A DNA stretch of 64,000 nucleotides, from positions 186,001 to 250,000 of the forward strand of contig NZ_FREZ01000003.1 of the NCBI RefSeq assembly GCF_900143525.1, written 5' to 3'. How positions within the stretch are numbered: the first letter of the stretch is position 1; each line of letters opens with the position of its first letter. Below, one piece after another: positions 1-8,879 of the stretch. The notes below the pieces were generated by a model. That model saw only the letters and a program-made list of their open reading frames with translations, was not told the origin of the DNA and did not search any database. This DNA is from Ruegeria sp. Alg231-54 (GTDB lineage: Bacteria > Pseudomonadota > Alphaproteobacteria > Rhodobacterales > Rhodobacteraceae). A program made the position numbers and the translations under genes.

Positions 1-64
1 GACGCACCAGATTTAGGTTCTGGCGCCGCAAGGCGTGGGGGTTCAAGTCCCTCCACCCGCACCA
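1..64 (+). tRNA. tRNA-Leu (anticodon TAG), 3' part only
   Basis: The window opens inside a tRNA. Visible are an anticodon stem-loop with the seven-base loop TTTAGGT (anticodon TAG), a long variable arm with a short GC stem as in class II tRNAs, a T arm containing GTTCAAGTC, the 3' acceptor strand and an encoded CCA at 62-64. A long variable arm with anticodon TAG identifies tRNA-Leu. The 5' acceptor and D arm lie outside the window. Confidence 0.93.
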
Positions 65-276
65 TATCGTTTCGCAGATTTTTCTTTTCCGGTTCACCTT
101 TGCGGGCTTTCAGGCAATCACCAAAATTATGTACTGGGAAGCCGATTGGATTTTGACGTTTGAACAGTCGGGTACGCTCGCCAAGCGAACGATTAGGTGA
201 CTGCATCCATTGTGAAAACACCTGTCTCGATGTTGTGGAAAGGCTGGTTACATGGCCTGCCTATCGGAACGCATTG

Positions 277-474
277 TCAGGAGAACAGGTAGTAGGTCGT
301 TGGCGACGTGGCCAAAATAGCCAACGCAGCGACAAGCCAAACCAAAACACAAACCCAGTACGTCCCCGGATTTTCGGCAAGGGCTACCCGTTCCCACCAG
401 TAGGTCGAACCAAATGCCAAGTCTCTGATAGCCCATATCAACAAGCCAAGCCCCACATAGAACCAAATATCCAT
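277..474 (-). CDS. small two-helix membrane protein, unknown function
   Basis: A 65-residue reading frame encodes two hydrophobic stretches (about residues 4-17 and 41-57) joined by a charged, Trp/Tyr-rich loop, the layout of a small inner-membrane protein. A GAGGGA ribosome-binding site lies just upstream of the ATG. Codon use is compatible with a real gene. I recognise no family. It sits alone between the tRNA-Leu and the acyl-CoA dehydrogenase, and the flanking stretches 65-276 and 475-642 hold nothing I can support. It could be a chance frame; the RBS and the membrane pattern argue against that. Confidence 0.5.
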   Translation of the reverse strand: MDIWFYVGLGLLIWAIRDLAFGSTYWWERVALAENPGTYWVCVLVWLVAALAILATSPTTYYLFS

Positions 475-642
475 AATTCCCTCGCGTGATGAGTTTGGCG
501 CAACTTAGGTTGTCATAAATGATTGCGCAATTGTGCATTGATCATTTACGGGCAATTGCCGGGCAAAGAACTTGTTTTAGGCCGGCCTGTCGGCGACCTC
601 ATCACGTTCATAGCACGCGCATGCGGACCCACAACGTCGCCG

Positions 643-1800
643 CTATTGCCCTGCCAATCCCATCTGCCGCACGGCCAGATCGCGCAATATCTCTTCGGAT
701 CCGCCGCCAATCGCCATGATTTTGATTTCGCGCCATACACGCTCCACAGGGTTACCCAGCATGTACGCGGCGCCGCCAAAGATCTGCATCGCCTCGGAAG
801 CAACAAATTGCAGCGACGTCGTGGCCTGAACTTTGGCCTTGGCGATTTCGGCGACAGGCATCAAGCCCTGCTCAATCGCCCAGCAGATCCGCTCGATATA
901 TGCCTCATTCATATCTATCCGGGCGGACATTTCTGCAAATTTGTGGCCAATGACCTGATGTTCGACCAGTCGCTTGCCGAATGTCTCGCGTTCCCGTGCC
1001 CAGTCCAGCGCACTATCGTAGCATAGTTTCATCATTCCCAACGAAGCGGATGTCAGGCCGAGCCGTTCAAAGTTGAAATTGTTCATGATTGCGATGAAGC
1101 CCCTGTTCTCAGGCCCCAACAGGGCAGTAGAATCCAGCTCGCAATCATCGAAATGCAGTGTCGCTTGCTGTGAACTGTGCCAGCCCATCTTGCCACCCAA
1201 CGGAGTGCGGCTGAACCCGGGCGCGTCATGAGGGACCAAGAACAACGAAATGCCGGTCAACCCTGGGACGCCAGTGCGGGCACCAACCACAAACCATTCG
1301 GCATCCATTCCCCCGGTGATATAGGTCTTTTCCCCGTTCAGAATCCATTTGCCGCCTTTGCACTCGGCCCTTGTTTGAATATTGGCAACGTCCGACCCTG
1401 CGCCCGGTTCGGTGATCCCAAGGGCCGACATCATGCGCCCCGAGATGATCTCGGGCAGCACTTTCTGTTTGAACTCCTCGGAAGCGAATTTCGCAATTGG
1501 GCTGATTGAAATCGTGCGTCCCCCTACGGCGGCTCCGATACCAGATGCCCCACAGCCAAACAGGATTTCACTATAATCATGGCGCATAAAGGCGTTGTCG
1601 AAACCCAGGCCGCCGTATTCCTCATCGATCCCAAAGCCATATACTCCGAACTCAGCAATTGCTGCATGCAGTTCCCATGGGACGTTGCGATCCGCCTCCC
1701 ATTGCTCAATATTAGGTTTGATTTCGGCATCGACAAACCGCTGGAAATTCCCGCGGAAAGCTTCGCGTTCAGGGGTCATGAAAGGGGATGGCAGGGTCAT
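643..1800 (-). CDS. acyl-CoA dehydrogenase, likely AtuD-type (citronellyl-CoA dehydrogenase)
   Basis: A full-length acyl-CoA dehydrogenase (385 residues) that would introduce the alpha-beta double bond into an acyl-CoA, passing electrons from FAD to ETF. The FAD/substrate motif ITEPGAGSD lies near residues 129-137. At the C-terminal position where short- and medium-chain enzymes carry the catalytic Glu, this protein reads GGGSEE. A Glu is instead present at residue 245 in NFERLGL, matching the helix-G base of isovaleryl-CoA dehydrogenase, which suggests a branched or beta-methyl substrate. The start overlaps the TetR stop as ATGA, so the two genes are translationally coupled. Its place beside atuA and the atuC/F-like carboxylase points to citronellyl-CoA. 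Isovaleryl-CoA dehydrogenase is the main alternative. Confidence 0.85.
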   Translation of the reverse strand: MTLPSPFMTPEREAFRGNFQRFVDAEIKPNIEQWEADRNVPWELHAAIAEFGVYGFGIDEEYGGLGFDNAFMRHDYSEILFGCGASGIGAAVGGRTISISPIAKFASEEFKQKVLPEIISGRMMSALGITEPGAGSDVANIQTRAECKGGKWILNGEKTYITGGMDAEWFVVGARTGVPGLTGISLFLVPHDAPGFSRTPLGGKMGWHSSQQATLHFDDCELDSTALLGPENRGFIAIMNNFNFERLGLTSASLGMMKLCYDSALDWARERETFGKRLVEHQVIGHKFAEMSARIDMNEAYIERICWAIEQGLMPVAEIAKAKVQATTSLQFVASEAMQIFGGAAYMLGNPVERVWREIKIMAIGGGSEEILRDLAVRQMGLAGQ

Positions 1801-2432
1801 TCGACCTCCTCGACGTCATTTTCGGGCAATACCTGAAGCTGGCTTTCCATCATGCGAGCAAAGCGATCCATCATCTGCGTAAGGTATTCTGGCGACGAAA
1901 CAAATTTCTCATGCAACAACAGACCACGCAGGAAATTCCGGGCGATGCTCCACAACAATTCAGTGTCGTCACGGTTGCCTGTTGCGCTGACATACCGGGC
2001 TGAGATCAGGCTCAGGTTCGATTTGTCCCATTCTCTTAGGCTCTGTTCAAGCATTCCGAACAGTGCTGGGTCGGTTCGGCAAGCAACCAGAATCTCGACT
2101 ATGGCACGTCCGCCTGCGGAATTTACGATATTGGCCCAGGCGGACATAATCAGATCATAGACGGGCTGAGGGGCGCGATCATGTGGCCAGAGCGGGTTTT
2201 GCGCATTGCCCAGCAGTCGCATCGCGGTAGCTGCGACCAGGGCCTGTTTCGTGGGGAAGTGATGCGTAATTGCCCCGCGTGAGATGCCCGCCTTGGCTTG
2301 CACCTTGGCAAAAGTAGTCTCGGCATACCCAAGGTGATCCAGACAGGTGACCGTCGCATTGCAGATTTTGGCCTGCATATCCCGGGACCTTTGATCCTGG
2401 ACCGAGGGTTTTTTTGGCATCGTATCCGTCAT
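1797..2432 (-). CDS. TetR-family regulator of the atu-like locus
   Basis: A 211-residue TetR/AcrR repressor. The N-terminal helix-turn-helix spans about residues 34-65 and contains the family pattern GISRGAITHHFPTKQAL. The C-terminal two thirds is the variable ligand-binding and dimerisation domain. It is transcribed away from atuA, shares an ATGA overlap with the downstream acyl-CoA dehydrogenase, and faces a 113-base intergenic region with an inverted repeat. The likely role is derepression of both arms by an acyl-CoA or terpenoid intermediate, as for AtuR and LiuR-type regulators. An alternative ATG lies four codons further in. Confidence 0.85.
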   Translation of the reverse strand: MTDTMPKKPSVQDQRSRDMQAKICNATVTCLDHLGYAETTFAKVQAKAGISRGAITHHFPTKQALVAATAMRLLGNAQNPLWPHDRAPQPVYDLIMSAWANIVNSAGGRAIVEILVACRTDPALFGMLEQSLREWDKSNLSLISARYVSATGNRDDTELLWSIARNFLRGLLLHEKFVSSPEYLTQMMDRFARMMESQLQVLPENDVEEVE

Positions 2433-2491
2433 CTTCCGTCGCGTCGCAGTGGCAAATCTTCGTTGACCAAGGAGGTCAGTAGATCATAAAA

Positions 2492-2509
2492 ACAGAACAG
2501 TCGGTCTGT
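2492..2509. promoter_or_regulatory. inverted repeat, candidate TetR operator
   Basis: ACAGA and TCTGT form five-base arms around an eight-base centre, with one further internal C-G pair. It lies midway in the only intergenic space between the divergent TetR gene and atuA, where a single operator could control both directions. Binding is inferred. Confidence 0.5.
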
Positions 2510-2545
2510 AAACTGCAGATCGTACCCAAGCGGGAGAGACGTGGC

Positions 2546-4330
2546 GTGACACATTCTCTGCGGATCGGAGGAGCAAGTGGTTTTTGGGGGGATGCCCCTC
2601 ATGCGACACAGCAATTGCTGCGTGCCCCAAAGATTGACTTTCTGGTCTACGACTACCTGGCCGAAATCACCATGTCGATCATGGCCCGCGCCCGCCTTAA
2701 AGACCCCCAAAAGGGATATGCGGTGGATTTCGTCTCTGACGTTATAGCCAACAATTTAACCCAGATCGCCGAGCAGGGCGTCAAGGTGTTGTCAAATGCG
2801 GGTGGGGTCAACCCAGTGGCCTGTGCTGTTGCTTTGCGTCGCAAATCTGCTGAATTGGGATTGAACGTGAAAGTCGCAGTGGTCGAAGGCGACGACCTGC
2901 TGCCACGTGTTGCTGAGTTTGTCGATCGGACTGAGATGTTTTCCGGTGCGCCGATGCCACCGACCGAAAAGATCGCCTCGGTGAATGCTTATGTTGGGGC
3001 AGGGCCGATATTGGCGGCGCTGCACGCCAGGGCTGACATCGTCATCACAGGCCGCTGCGTCGACAGCGCGCTGACGTTGGCGGCGTGCATGTATCATTTT
3101 GGATGGCGACAAGAAAACCACGACTTACTGGCTGCCGGGTCGCTTGCGGGGCATCTGCTGGAATGTGGACCCCAAGCCACTGGCGGGAATTTCACGGACT
3201 GGGAAATGGCGGGGGATATCGCCCAAATCGGCTATCCGATTGTCGAGGTAAGCACAGATGGCGGGTTGGTCCTGACCAAGCCGAAGGGCACGGCGGGATG
3301 TGTGACCCCGGCTTCGGTCTGCGAGCAGATGCTGTATGAGATCGGCGACCCGCAGTCCTATATTCTGCCTGACGTGATTTGCGACTTTTCCGATGTCAGG
3401 ATTGAGCAATCCGAGCCAGACCATGTAACCGTTTCCGGAGCAAAAGGCCGCGCGCCGACCGGACAGTTCAAAGTGTCCGCCACCTGGGCGGATGGCTATC
3501 GCGCGGGCATGACGATTCTGATCAACGGGCGTGAGGCACGACAAAAGGCGAAGACTTTTGCCCAAGCGGGGTTGGATCGCGCGCGCGCTGTCCTGCACCG
3601 GATCGGTGCTCCCGACTATCGCGAGGTATCGTTTGAAACCTTCGGAGGTCGGCCTGGCGACGGCGATTACGAAGAGATCTCGCTCAAGGCAGCCGTGAAA
3701 CACGACGACCCTCGCGCGGTTGGCGTATTCCTGCGTGAAATGACCGGGTGCGCACTGGCCGCTCCGCCGGGGTTGCACATCTTTACCGGAGGAGGGCGTC
3801 CAAAGCCCTCGCCAGTCGTTGCCCTGTTTTCCTTCTTGGTGCCAAACGACACGCTGACCTATTGCGTAACGATGGATGGGGACGATATCGCATACAATCA
3901 GCCGAAAACGTTCCTGCAAGACCCGGAACCTGTCCCGGCAAAAGCCCCGGAAATAACCGATGAAAAGGTGACCGAGTGGATCACATGCCCTTTGGAAGAT
4001 TTGGCCTGGGCAAGATCTGGGGACAAAGGCGACGCCGCAAACATTGGGGTCATTGCGCGCCATGCTACCTTTTTGCCCTATATTTGGGCTGCGCTGACCG
4101 AAGCGACGCTGGCAGATGTTTTTTCTGACCATCTATCCGGCAGGGTCGAGCGGTTCTATCTTCCAGGAACACATTCCATGAACATTCTGCTGCACAATGC
4201 GCTGGGTGGCGGTGGCGTCGCCTCGTTGCGCAACGACGCGCAAGGCAAGAGTTATGCCCAGATATTGCTGGCCACACCGATCAGGATTCCTGCAGAGTTA
4301 TCCTCATACACCGAGCGAGGAGAACACTGA
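2546..4330 (+). CDS. atuA: AtuA-like protein (DUF1446 plus C-terminal ferredoxin-like domain)
   Basis: AtuA is needed for growth on citronellol and geraniol in Pseudomonas; its chemistry is not established. This 594-residue protein has the family layout: an N-terminal DUF1446 domain opening with IGGASGFWGD and containing ADIVITGRCVDSALT, then a C-terminal alpha/beta domain beginning near DLAWARSGDKGD (about residues 485-590) with HSMNILLHNALGGGG. Translation starts at a GTG preceded by GGGAGAGA, which places the conserved IGG motif at the usual distance from the N-terminus. The stop overlaps the next start by one base (TGATG). It is the first gene of a rightward operon with the carboxylase subunits. 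Confidence 0.88.
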   Translation: MTHSLRIGGASGFWGDAPHATQQLLRAPKIDFLVYDYLAEITMSIMARARLKDPQKGYAVDFVSDVIANNLTQIAEQGVKVLSNAGGVNPVACAVALRRKSAELGLNVKVAVVEGDDLLPRVAEFVDRTEMFSGAPMPPTEKIASVNAYVGAGPILAALHARADIVITGRCVDSALTLAACMYHFGWRQENHDLLAAGSLAGHLLECGPQATGGNFTDWEMAGDIAQIGYPIVEVSTDGGLVLTKPKGTAGCVTPASVCEQMLYEIGDPQSYILPDVICDFSDVRIEQSEPDHVTVSGAKGRAPTGQFKVSATWADGYRAGMTILINGREARQKAKTFAQAGLDRARAVLHRIGAPDYREVSFETFGGRPGDGDYEEISLKAAVKHDDPRAVGVFLREMTGCALAAPPGLHIFTGGGRPKPSPVVALFSFLVPNDTLTYCVTMDGDDIAYNQPKTFLQDPEPVPAKAPEITDEKVTEWITCPLEDLAWARSGDKGDAANIGVIARHATFLPYIWAALTEATLADVFSDHLSGRVERFYLPGTHSMNILLHNALGGGGVASLRNDAQGKSYAQILLATPIRIPAELSSYTERGEH

Positions 4331-5949
4331 TGGGTTTTGTCAGTAAAGTCGTCCGCGATTCTGACAGCTTTTCCAAGAACCGAGGCGATATGCTGGCTCT
4401 TGTCGACGAGATGCGTGCGCTTGAAGCGCGTCCTGTCGCCCTGTCAGAGAAACGGCGCGAACGGATGGAGGCCCGGGGGCAGATCACACCCCGTGACCGT
4501 TTGGTCCAACTGTTGGATCCCGGAATGCCTTTTTTGCAACTGCACGGGTTGGCGGGCTACTGCGTCGATACAAACGATCCCGAGCAATCGGTTCCGGGCG
4601 CGTCATTGGTCATCGGCATCGGCTTCATCTCCGGCGTGCGCTGCATGATCATCGTCGACGATTCAGGGATCAAAGCCGGTGCGATGGTCGAGATGTCAGC
4701 TGCGGCCTTCCTGAGCGCGCAAGACATGGCATTGAAACAGAACCTGCCTTTTGTGCATCTTGTCGAAAGCGCCGGTGCAAACCTGATGGAATACAAGGTC
4801 GAATTCTGGGCCAATGGCGGCAAACTGTTCCGCAATCTGGCCCGCCATTCGGCCGCAGGACTGCCCAACATTGCAGTGCTGCACGGCCCGTCAACCGCCG
4901 GTGGGGCCTATATGCCCGGCCTTGCAGACTATGTCGTTGGTGTGAAGAACAACGGCATGGCCGCCTTGGCCGGAGCTGCTTTGGTTCATGCGGCGACGGG
5001 CGAAAAGGCCAATGACCGTGATCTGGGCGGGTCCGAGATGCATGCCGCCACATCCGGGCTGGTCGACTATCTGGCCGAGGATGATGCGCACGGTATCGAA
5101 ATGGCGCGGAACGTGATGGCCCGGCTGGATTGGAACAAATCCTTGCCTGAGCGTCGCTGCAAAGAAGTGCAGCCACCGAATTATGATGCGGATGAGATCG
5201 CAGGCATTGTTCCAACCGATTATCGCGTTCCCTATGACGTCCGCGAGGTCGTGGCCCGCATAGTAGACGGCTCGGACTTTGAGGATTTCAAACCCGACTA
5301 TGGCTCGGCGACTGTCTGTTTGCAGGCCGCAATCAATGGTATCGCAGTGGGTATTCTTGGAAACAACGGGCCACTGGAACCTGCAGGCGCAAACAAAGCC
5401 GCGCAATTTATTCAGTTATGTGGTCAGGCCGATATTCCCCTTATTTTTCTCAATAATATCACTGGGTTCATGGTCGGAACCCAATATGAACAAAGCGGCA
5501 TGATCAAACATGGGGCCAAGATGATCCAGGCCGTTACGTCAGTCGATGTGCCCAAGATCACAATCTATGTCGGGGCAAGTTTCGGGGCTGGCAATTACGG
5601 GATGTGCGGCTACGCCTATGACCCGGACTTCCTGTTCGCCTGGCCCAATGCGGCAACGGGCGTGATGGGCGGCGAGCAAGCCGCCGGGACGATGGAACTG
5701 GTCGCGCGCGCAGGGTTTAAACGCAAAGGGATCGACCCCGACGAAGCCAAACTGTCTGCGCAGAAGGCAGCGATCACTGCGCATTTCACACGACAAGAGA
5801 ATGCGTTTTACACCTCGGGCCGGTGTATCGATCATGGCGTCATTGACCCCCGCGACACGCGGCGTGTGTTAGGTTTTTGCCTTGAAACTTGCCTTGAGGG
5901 CCGTTCGCGAACGGTCAATCCCAGTTCGTACGGGGTGCACAGGTTCTGA
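4330..5949 (+). CDS. atuC: acyl-CoA carboxylase beta subunit, geranyl-CoA (AtuC) type
   Basis: Carboxyltransferase subunit (539 residues) of a biotin-dependent acyl-CoA carboxylase. It moves CO2 from carboxybiotin on the alpha subunit to an unsaturated acyl-CoA. Paired crotonase-like N and C carboxyltransferase domains are visible, with GPSTAGGAYMPG around residue 191 and the oxyanion-loop stretch GASFGAGNYGMCG around residue 418. Close relatives are 3-methylcrotonyl-CoA carboxylase and geranyl-CoA carboxylase. The partnership with atuA rather than with hydroxymethylglutaryl-CoA lyase favours geranyl-CoA or the beta-methyl acyl-CoAs of terpenoid breakdown. It is coupled to atuA by a one-base overlap and followed after 55 bases by the biotin subunit. 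Confidence 0.85.
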   Translation: MGFVSKVVRDSDSFSKNRGDMLALVDEMRALEARPVALSEKRRERMEARGQITPRDRLVQLLDPGMPFLQLHGLAGYCVDTNDPEQSVPGASLVIGIGFISGVRCMIIVDDSGIKAGAMVEMSAAAFLSAQDMALKQNLPFVHLVESAGANLMEYKVEFWANGGKLFRNLARHSAAGLPNIAVLHGPSTAGGAYMPGLADYVVGVKNNGMAALAGAALVHAATGEKANDRDLGGSEMHAATSGLVDYLAEDDAHGIEMARNVMARLDWNKSLPERRCKEVQPPNYDADEIAGIVPTDYRVPYDVREVVARIVDGSDFEDFKPDYGSATVCLQAAINGIAVGILGNNGPLEPAGANKAAQFIQLCGQADIPLIFLNNITGFMVGTQYEQSGMIKHGAKMIQAVTSVDVPKITIYVGASFGAGNYGMCGYAYDPDFLFAWPNAATGVMGGEQAAGTMELVARAGFKRKGIDPDEAKLSAQKAAITAHFTRQENAFYTSGRCIDHGVIDPRDTRRVLGFCLETCLEGRSRTVNPSSYGVHRF

Positions 5950-6004
5950 CCATGCTGCATTACTCGCCATATCCACATCCAAGACAGATAACAGAGGCTG
6001 AGGC

Positions 6005-7978
6005 ATGACATTCGACACGCTTCTCGTTGCCAATCGTGGGGAAATAGCCGCGCGTATCATGCGAACCGCTCGGTCGCTTGGCCTGCGCACAGTGGCCGTT
6101 TTTGCAACCGCTGACGAACGGGCACCTCATGTCGAACTTGCTGATAAGGCGGTTTGGATCGGTGAAGGGCCGATAGGTGACAGCTATCTGAACGCAGAAA
6201 AGATCATTGCCGCCGCTCAGAAAGCTAGGGCAGGGGCGATCCACCCGGGCTATGGTTTTTTGTCCGAAAATGCGGGTTTTGCGGCCGCGGTCGAGGCCGC
6301 AGGTCTGACATTTATCGGACCTGACCCTGAAGCGATCCGGCTGATGGGCGACAAAGCCGTCGCCAAACGCCTTGTGATCGGCGCGGGCGTTCCCTGCGTT
6401 CCGGGGTATGAAGGCGATGATCAATCGGATACTGCGCTGGTCGCCGAAGCGAGCAAAATCGGTTTTCCCATCATGGTCAAAGCCGCAGCTGGTGGCGGTG
6501 GACGTGGAATGCGCGTGGTCCAATCCGCCGATGCTCTTTCTGAGGCGATCGCGCTTGCCAGATCCGAGGCAGAGAACGCTTTTGGATCCGGCGAACTGAT
6601 CCTTGAGAAAGCGATCGGTGACGCGCGCCATATCGAATTTCAGATTTTTGCCGATAGCTATGGGAACGTAATTCATCTGGGCGAAAGGGAATGCTCGGTT
6701 CAGCGTCGCCACCAAAAAGTCATCGAAGAAGCCCCAAGCCCTGCCATGACGCCAGAGTTGCGCGCAAAAATGGGGGCTGTGGCTATTGAGGCGGCCCGTG
6801 CGGTGAACTATCGCGGTGCAGGAACAGTGGAGTTTCTTCTGGAACCCTCCGGCGCATTCTTTTTTCTTGAAATGAACACCCGACTGCAGGTTGAGCATCC
6901 TGTGACCGAGATGGTCACCGGCCTTGATCTTGTGGCGCTGCAGATCGCAATCGCGCAGGGTGACGCCCTTCCAATCTCTCAGGAAGACGTCACCATGAAC
7001 GGCCACGCCATCGAGGCGCGGCTTTATGCCGAAGACCCTGCTAACGGATATCTGCCGGCGACCGGTCCAATTGATTTCTGGCAGGCTGCGACTGGACCCG
7101 GTGTGCGTGTGGATTCAGGCATTCAGCAGGGGCAAGAGGTATCGCCTTTCTATGACGCCATGCTTGCAAAGATCATCGCGCAAGGTCCAACCCGCGAAAC
7201 TGCACGTGCGCGGCTGATCAAGGCTGTGGATGAAACTATTCTGCTGGGAACGGTGGCAAATTCGCGGTTTCTTGCAGATGTGCTGCAGCACAGAGATTTC
7301 ATTGCCGGCGATGCAACGACAACATTTCTGGATCGGACCTACCCCCAGGGCATTCCTGCGTACCAGGTAACTGCGCCGGACATCGCGTTGGCGGCCGCGC
7401 TGTTGTTGGATGCGGATCAGGCCCGCGCAAGGGCGGCGTCGGGCTATGTCTCAACCGAACAGTTGGGTTGGTCCAGCGCGGCGTTGCCGCCGTTCGCCGT
7501 GACGCTTGCCTATGGCGACGAAGAGATACAAACGAGCGCACTCGCCCGCCCCGATGGATGGACGGTAAGGGTTGAGGGCAACGCGTATGATGTCTCGTTT
7601 ATCAAGCACAGCAGCGGGAAGGTCCGGGCACGCATAAATGACAACACCGTCGACGCCACCGCACACATAACCCGGGACACGGCCCAGATCGCCATCGGCG
7701 CCGAGCGCCTGACGTTTCGACACCTGCGCCCCGGTGCATTGGATGCGGGAACGATCGCTAGCGGTCGCGTCACCGCCCCCATGCCGGGTGCCCTGGTCGA
7801 GGTGGCGGCAAGAACCGGTCAAAGTGTTTCCAAAGGCGACTGTCTGGCCGTTCTCGAAGCCATGAAGATGCAACACCAGATCACCGCTGCCGTCGCAGGC
7901 GTCATCACCTCTGTCCACGTTGAGGTCGGGCAACAGCTGAGCGCGGGGGATGTGATGATCGAGATTGACGAAATATAG
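6005..7978 (+). CDS. atuF: acyl-CoA carboxylase alpha (biotin) subunit, AtuF type
   Basis: A 657-residue biotin carboxylase and biotin carrier fusion. The N-terminal biotin-carboxylase domain starts at LLVANRGEIAARI, followed by the ATP-grasp fold with KAAAGGGGRGMR and the catalytic stretch FLEMNTRLQVEHPVTE. A linker of about 120 residues corresponds to the BT domain that docks on the beta subunit. The carrier domain ends with EAMKM, where Lys621 receives biotin. The enzyme uses ATP and bicarbonate to carboxylate biotin for the AtuC-like subunit. Biotinylation depends on the cofactor made by the bio operon 4.5 kb downstream. MCC alpha is the alternative assignment, judged less likely by context. 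Confidence 0.87.
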   Translation: MTFDTLLVANRGEIAARIMRTARSLGLRTVAVFATADERAPHVELADKAVWIGEGPIGDSYLNAEKIIAAAQKARAGAIHPGYGFLSENAGFAAAVEAAGLTFIGPDPEAIRLMGDKAVAKRLVIGAGVPCVPGYEGDDQSDTALVAEASKIGFPIMVKAAAGGGGRGMRVVQSADALSEAIALARSEAENAFGSGELILEKAIGDARHIEFQIFADSYGNVIHLGERECSVQRRHQKVIEEAPSPAMTPELRAKMGAVAIEAARAVNYRGAGTVEFLLEPSGAFFFLEMNTRLQVEHPVTEMVTGLDLVALQIAIAQGDALPISQEDVTMNGHAIEARLYAEDPANGYLPATGPIDFWQAATGPGVRVDSGIQQGQEVSPFYDAMLAKIIAQGPTRETARARLIKAVDETILLGTVANSRFLADVLQHRDFIAGDATTTFLDRTYPQGIPAYQVTAPDIALAAALLLDADQARARAASGYVSTEQLGWSSAALPPFAVTLAYGDEEIQTSALARPDGWTVRVEGNAYDVSFIKHSSGKVRARINDNTVDATAHITRDTAQIAIGAERLTFRHLRPGALDAGTIASGRVTAPMPGALVEVAARTGQSVSKGDCLAVLEAMKMQHQITAAVAGVITSVHVEVGQQLSAGDVMIEIDEI

Positions 7979-8066
7979 ATAGAATTGGGTGTGTGTCGGC
8001 CACCGCTGCTCAGACACTGCATCCGGGGACATCGAATAGGCAAACACAAAATCGAGGGAACAAGCA

Positions 8067-8879
8067 GTGCAACAGGCAACGGATTTTCTGCAAGAAAGCG
8101 AGGCATTGTTTGCCATTCTGGACGATATTTCGGGCGATCAATGGGAAGTACCAACTCAGTTCAAGGGTTGGACGCTGAACGATGTTCTGGTGCATTTGCA
8201 CTATTGGAACCAGATGGCAGATCTGTCGCTTCACGACCCCGCCGCGTTCACTGCGCGCATTGGCGCGTTGTTTGTCAAAGCCAAGGCCGAAGGGCTGCGC
8301 GCAGCCGAGAACGAAGCGATCCTGCTGCGTGGGAACAAGCTGCGCGATGCCTGGCGGACACTTTACACAGATATTGGCGCGCGTTGGGCCGATCTCGATC
8401 CAAAGCACCGGGTGCAATGGGCCGGTCCGGATATGTCCGTACGCTCGTCGATCACGGCCCGCCAGATGGAGACTTGGGCACACGGGCAAGAGGTTTTTGA
8501 CGTTCTCGGTATCGAGCGCGTCGAACAAGACCGGGTTAAGAACATCGTCATTCTGGGTGTGAACACCTTTGGCTGGGCTTATCAGGTCAACGGCAAACCT
8601 GTTCCCGAGGCGATGCCGCGGCTTGAACTGACCGCGCCATCCGGAGCCTTATGGGAGTTCGGTGAGCCGGGGGGAAATCTGATAGCGGGCCTCGCGGTGG
8701 AGTTTGCACAGGTCTCAGCTCAAACCCGTAACATCGCGGATACATCGCTGAAGGTGGTGGGACCGGTTGCTGCCGAATGGATGTCAATCGCGCAGTGTTT
8801 TGCCGGTGGTCGCGAAACGCCTCCTGCACCGGGTAGCCGTCACCGCGCTCGGGGCCGCAGATCGCTTGAAAGAAGTTGA
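8067..8879 (+). CDS. TIGR03084-type DinB/maleylpyruvate-isomerase-like protein
   Basis: A 270-residue protein with an N-terminal four-helix metal-binding fold related to mycothiol-dependent maleylpyruvate isomerase and DinB. Likely metal ligands are the His residues in VLVHLHYWN (about residue 43) and ETWAHGQEVFD (about residue 144). From memory, the TIGR03084 family tends to occur beside AtuA-type genes and acyl-CoA carboxylases, as here. No reaction is established for it. Translation starts at GTG with a GAGGGA site upstream. The stop overlaps the TTG proposed for the following membrane protein. Alphaproteobacteria are not expected to make mycothiol, so a thiol-isomerase role should not be assumed. 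Confidence 0.72.
   Translation: MQQATDFLQESEALFAILDDISGDQWEVPTQFKGWTLNDVLVHLHYWNQMADLSLHDPAAFTARIGALFVKAKAEGLRAAENEAILLRGNKLRDAWRTLYTDIGARWADLDPKHRVQWAGPDMSVRSSITARQMETWAHGQEVFDVLGIERVEQDRVKNIVILGVNTFGWAYQVNGKPVPEAMPRLELTAPSGALWEFGEPGGNLIAGLAVEFAQVSAQTRNIADTSLKVVGPVAAEWMSIAQCFAGGRETPPAPGSRHRARGRRSLERS

Noticed and set aside
3125-4132. 335-residue minus-strand frame inside atuA
   Set aside because: It is fully covered by atuA, which has clear family motifs. Long antisense frames are expected at this G+C content.
5960-7006. 348-residue minus-strand frame inside atuF
   Set aside because: It overlaps the biotin carboxylase domain and has His/Arg-rich antisense composition without motifs.
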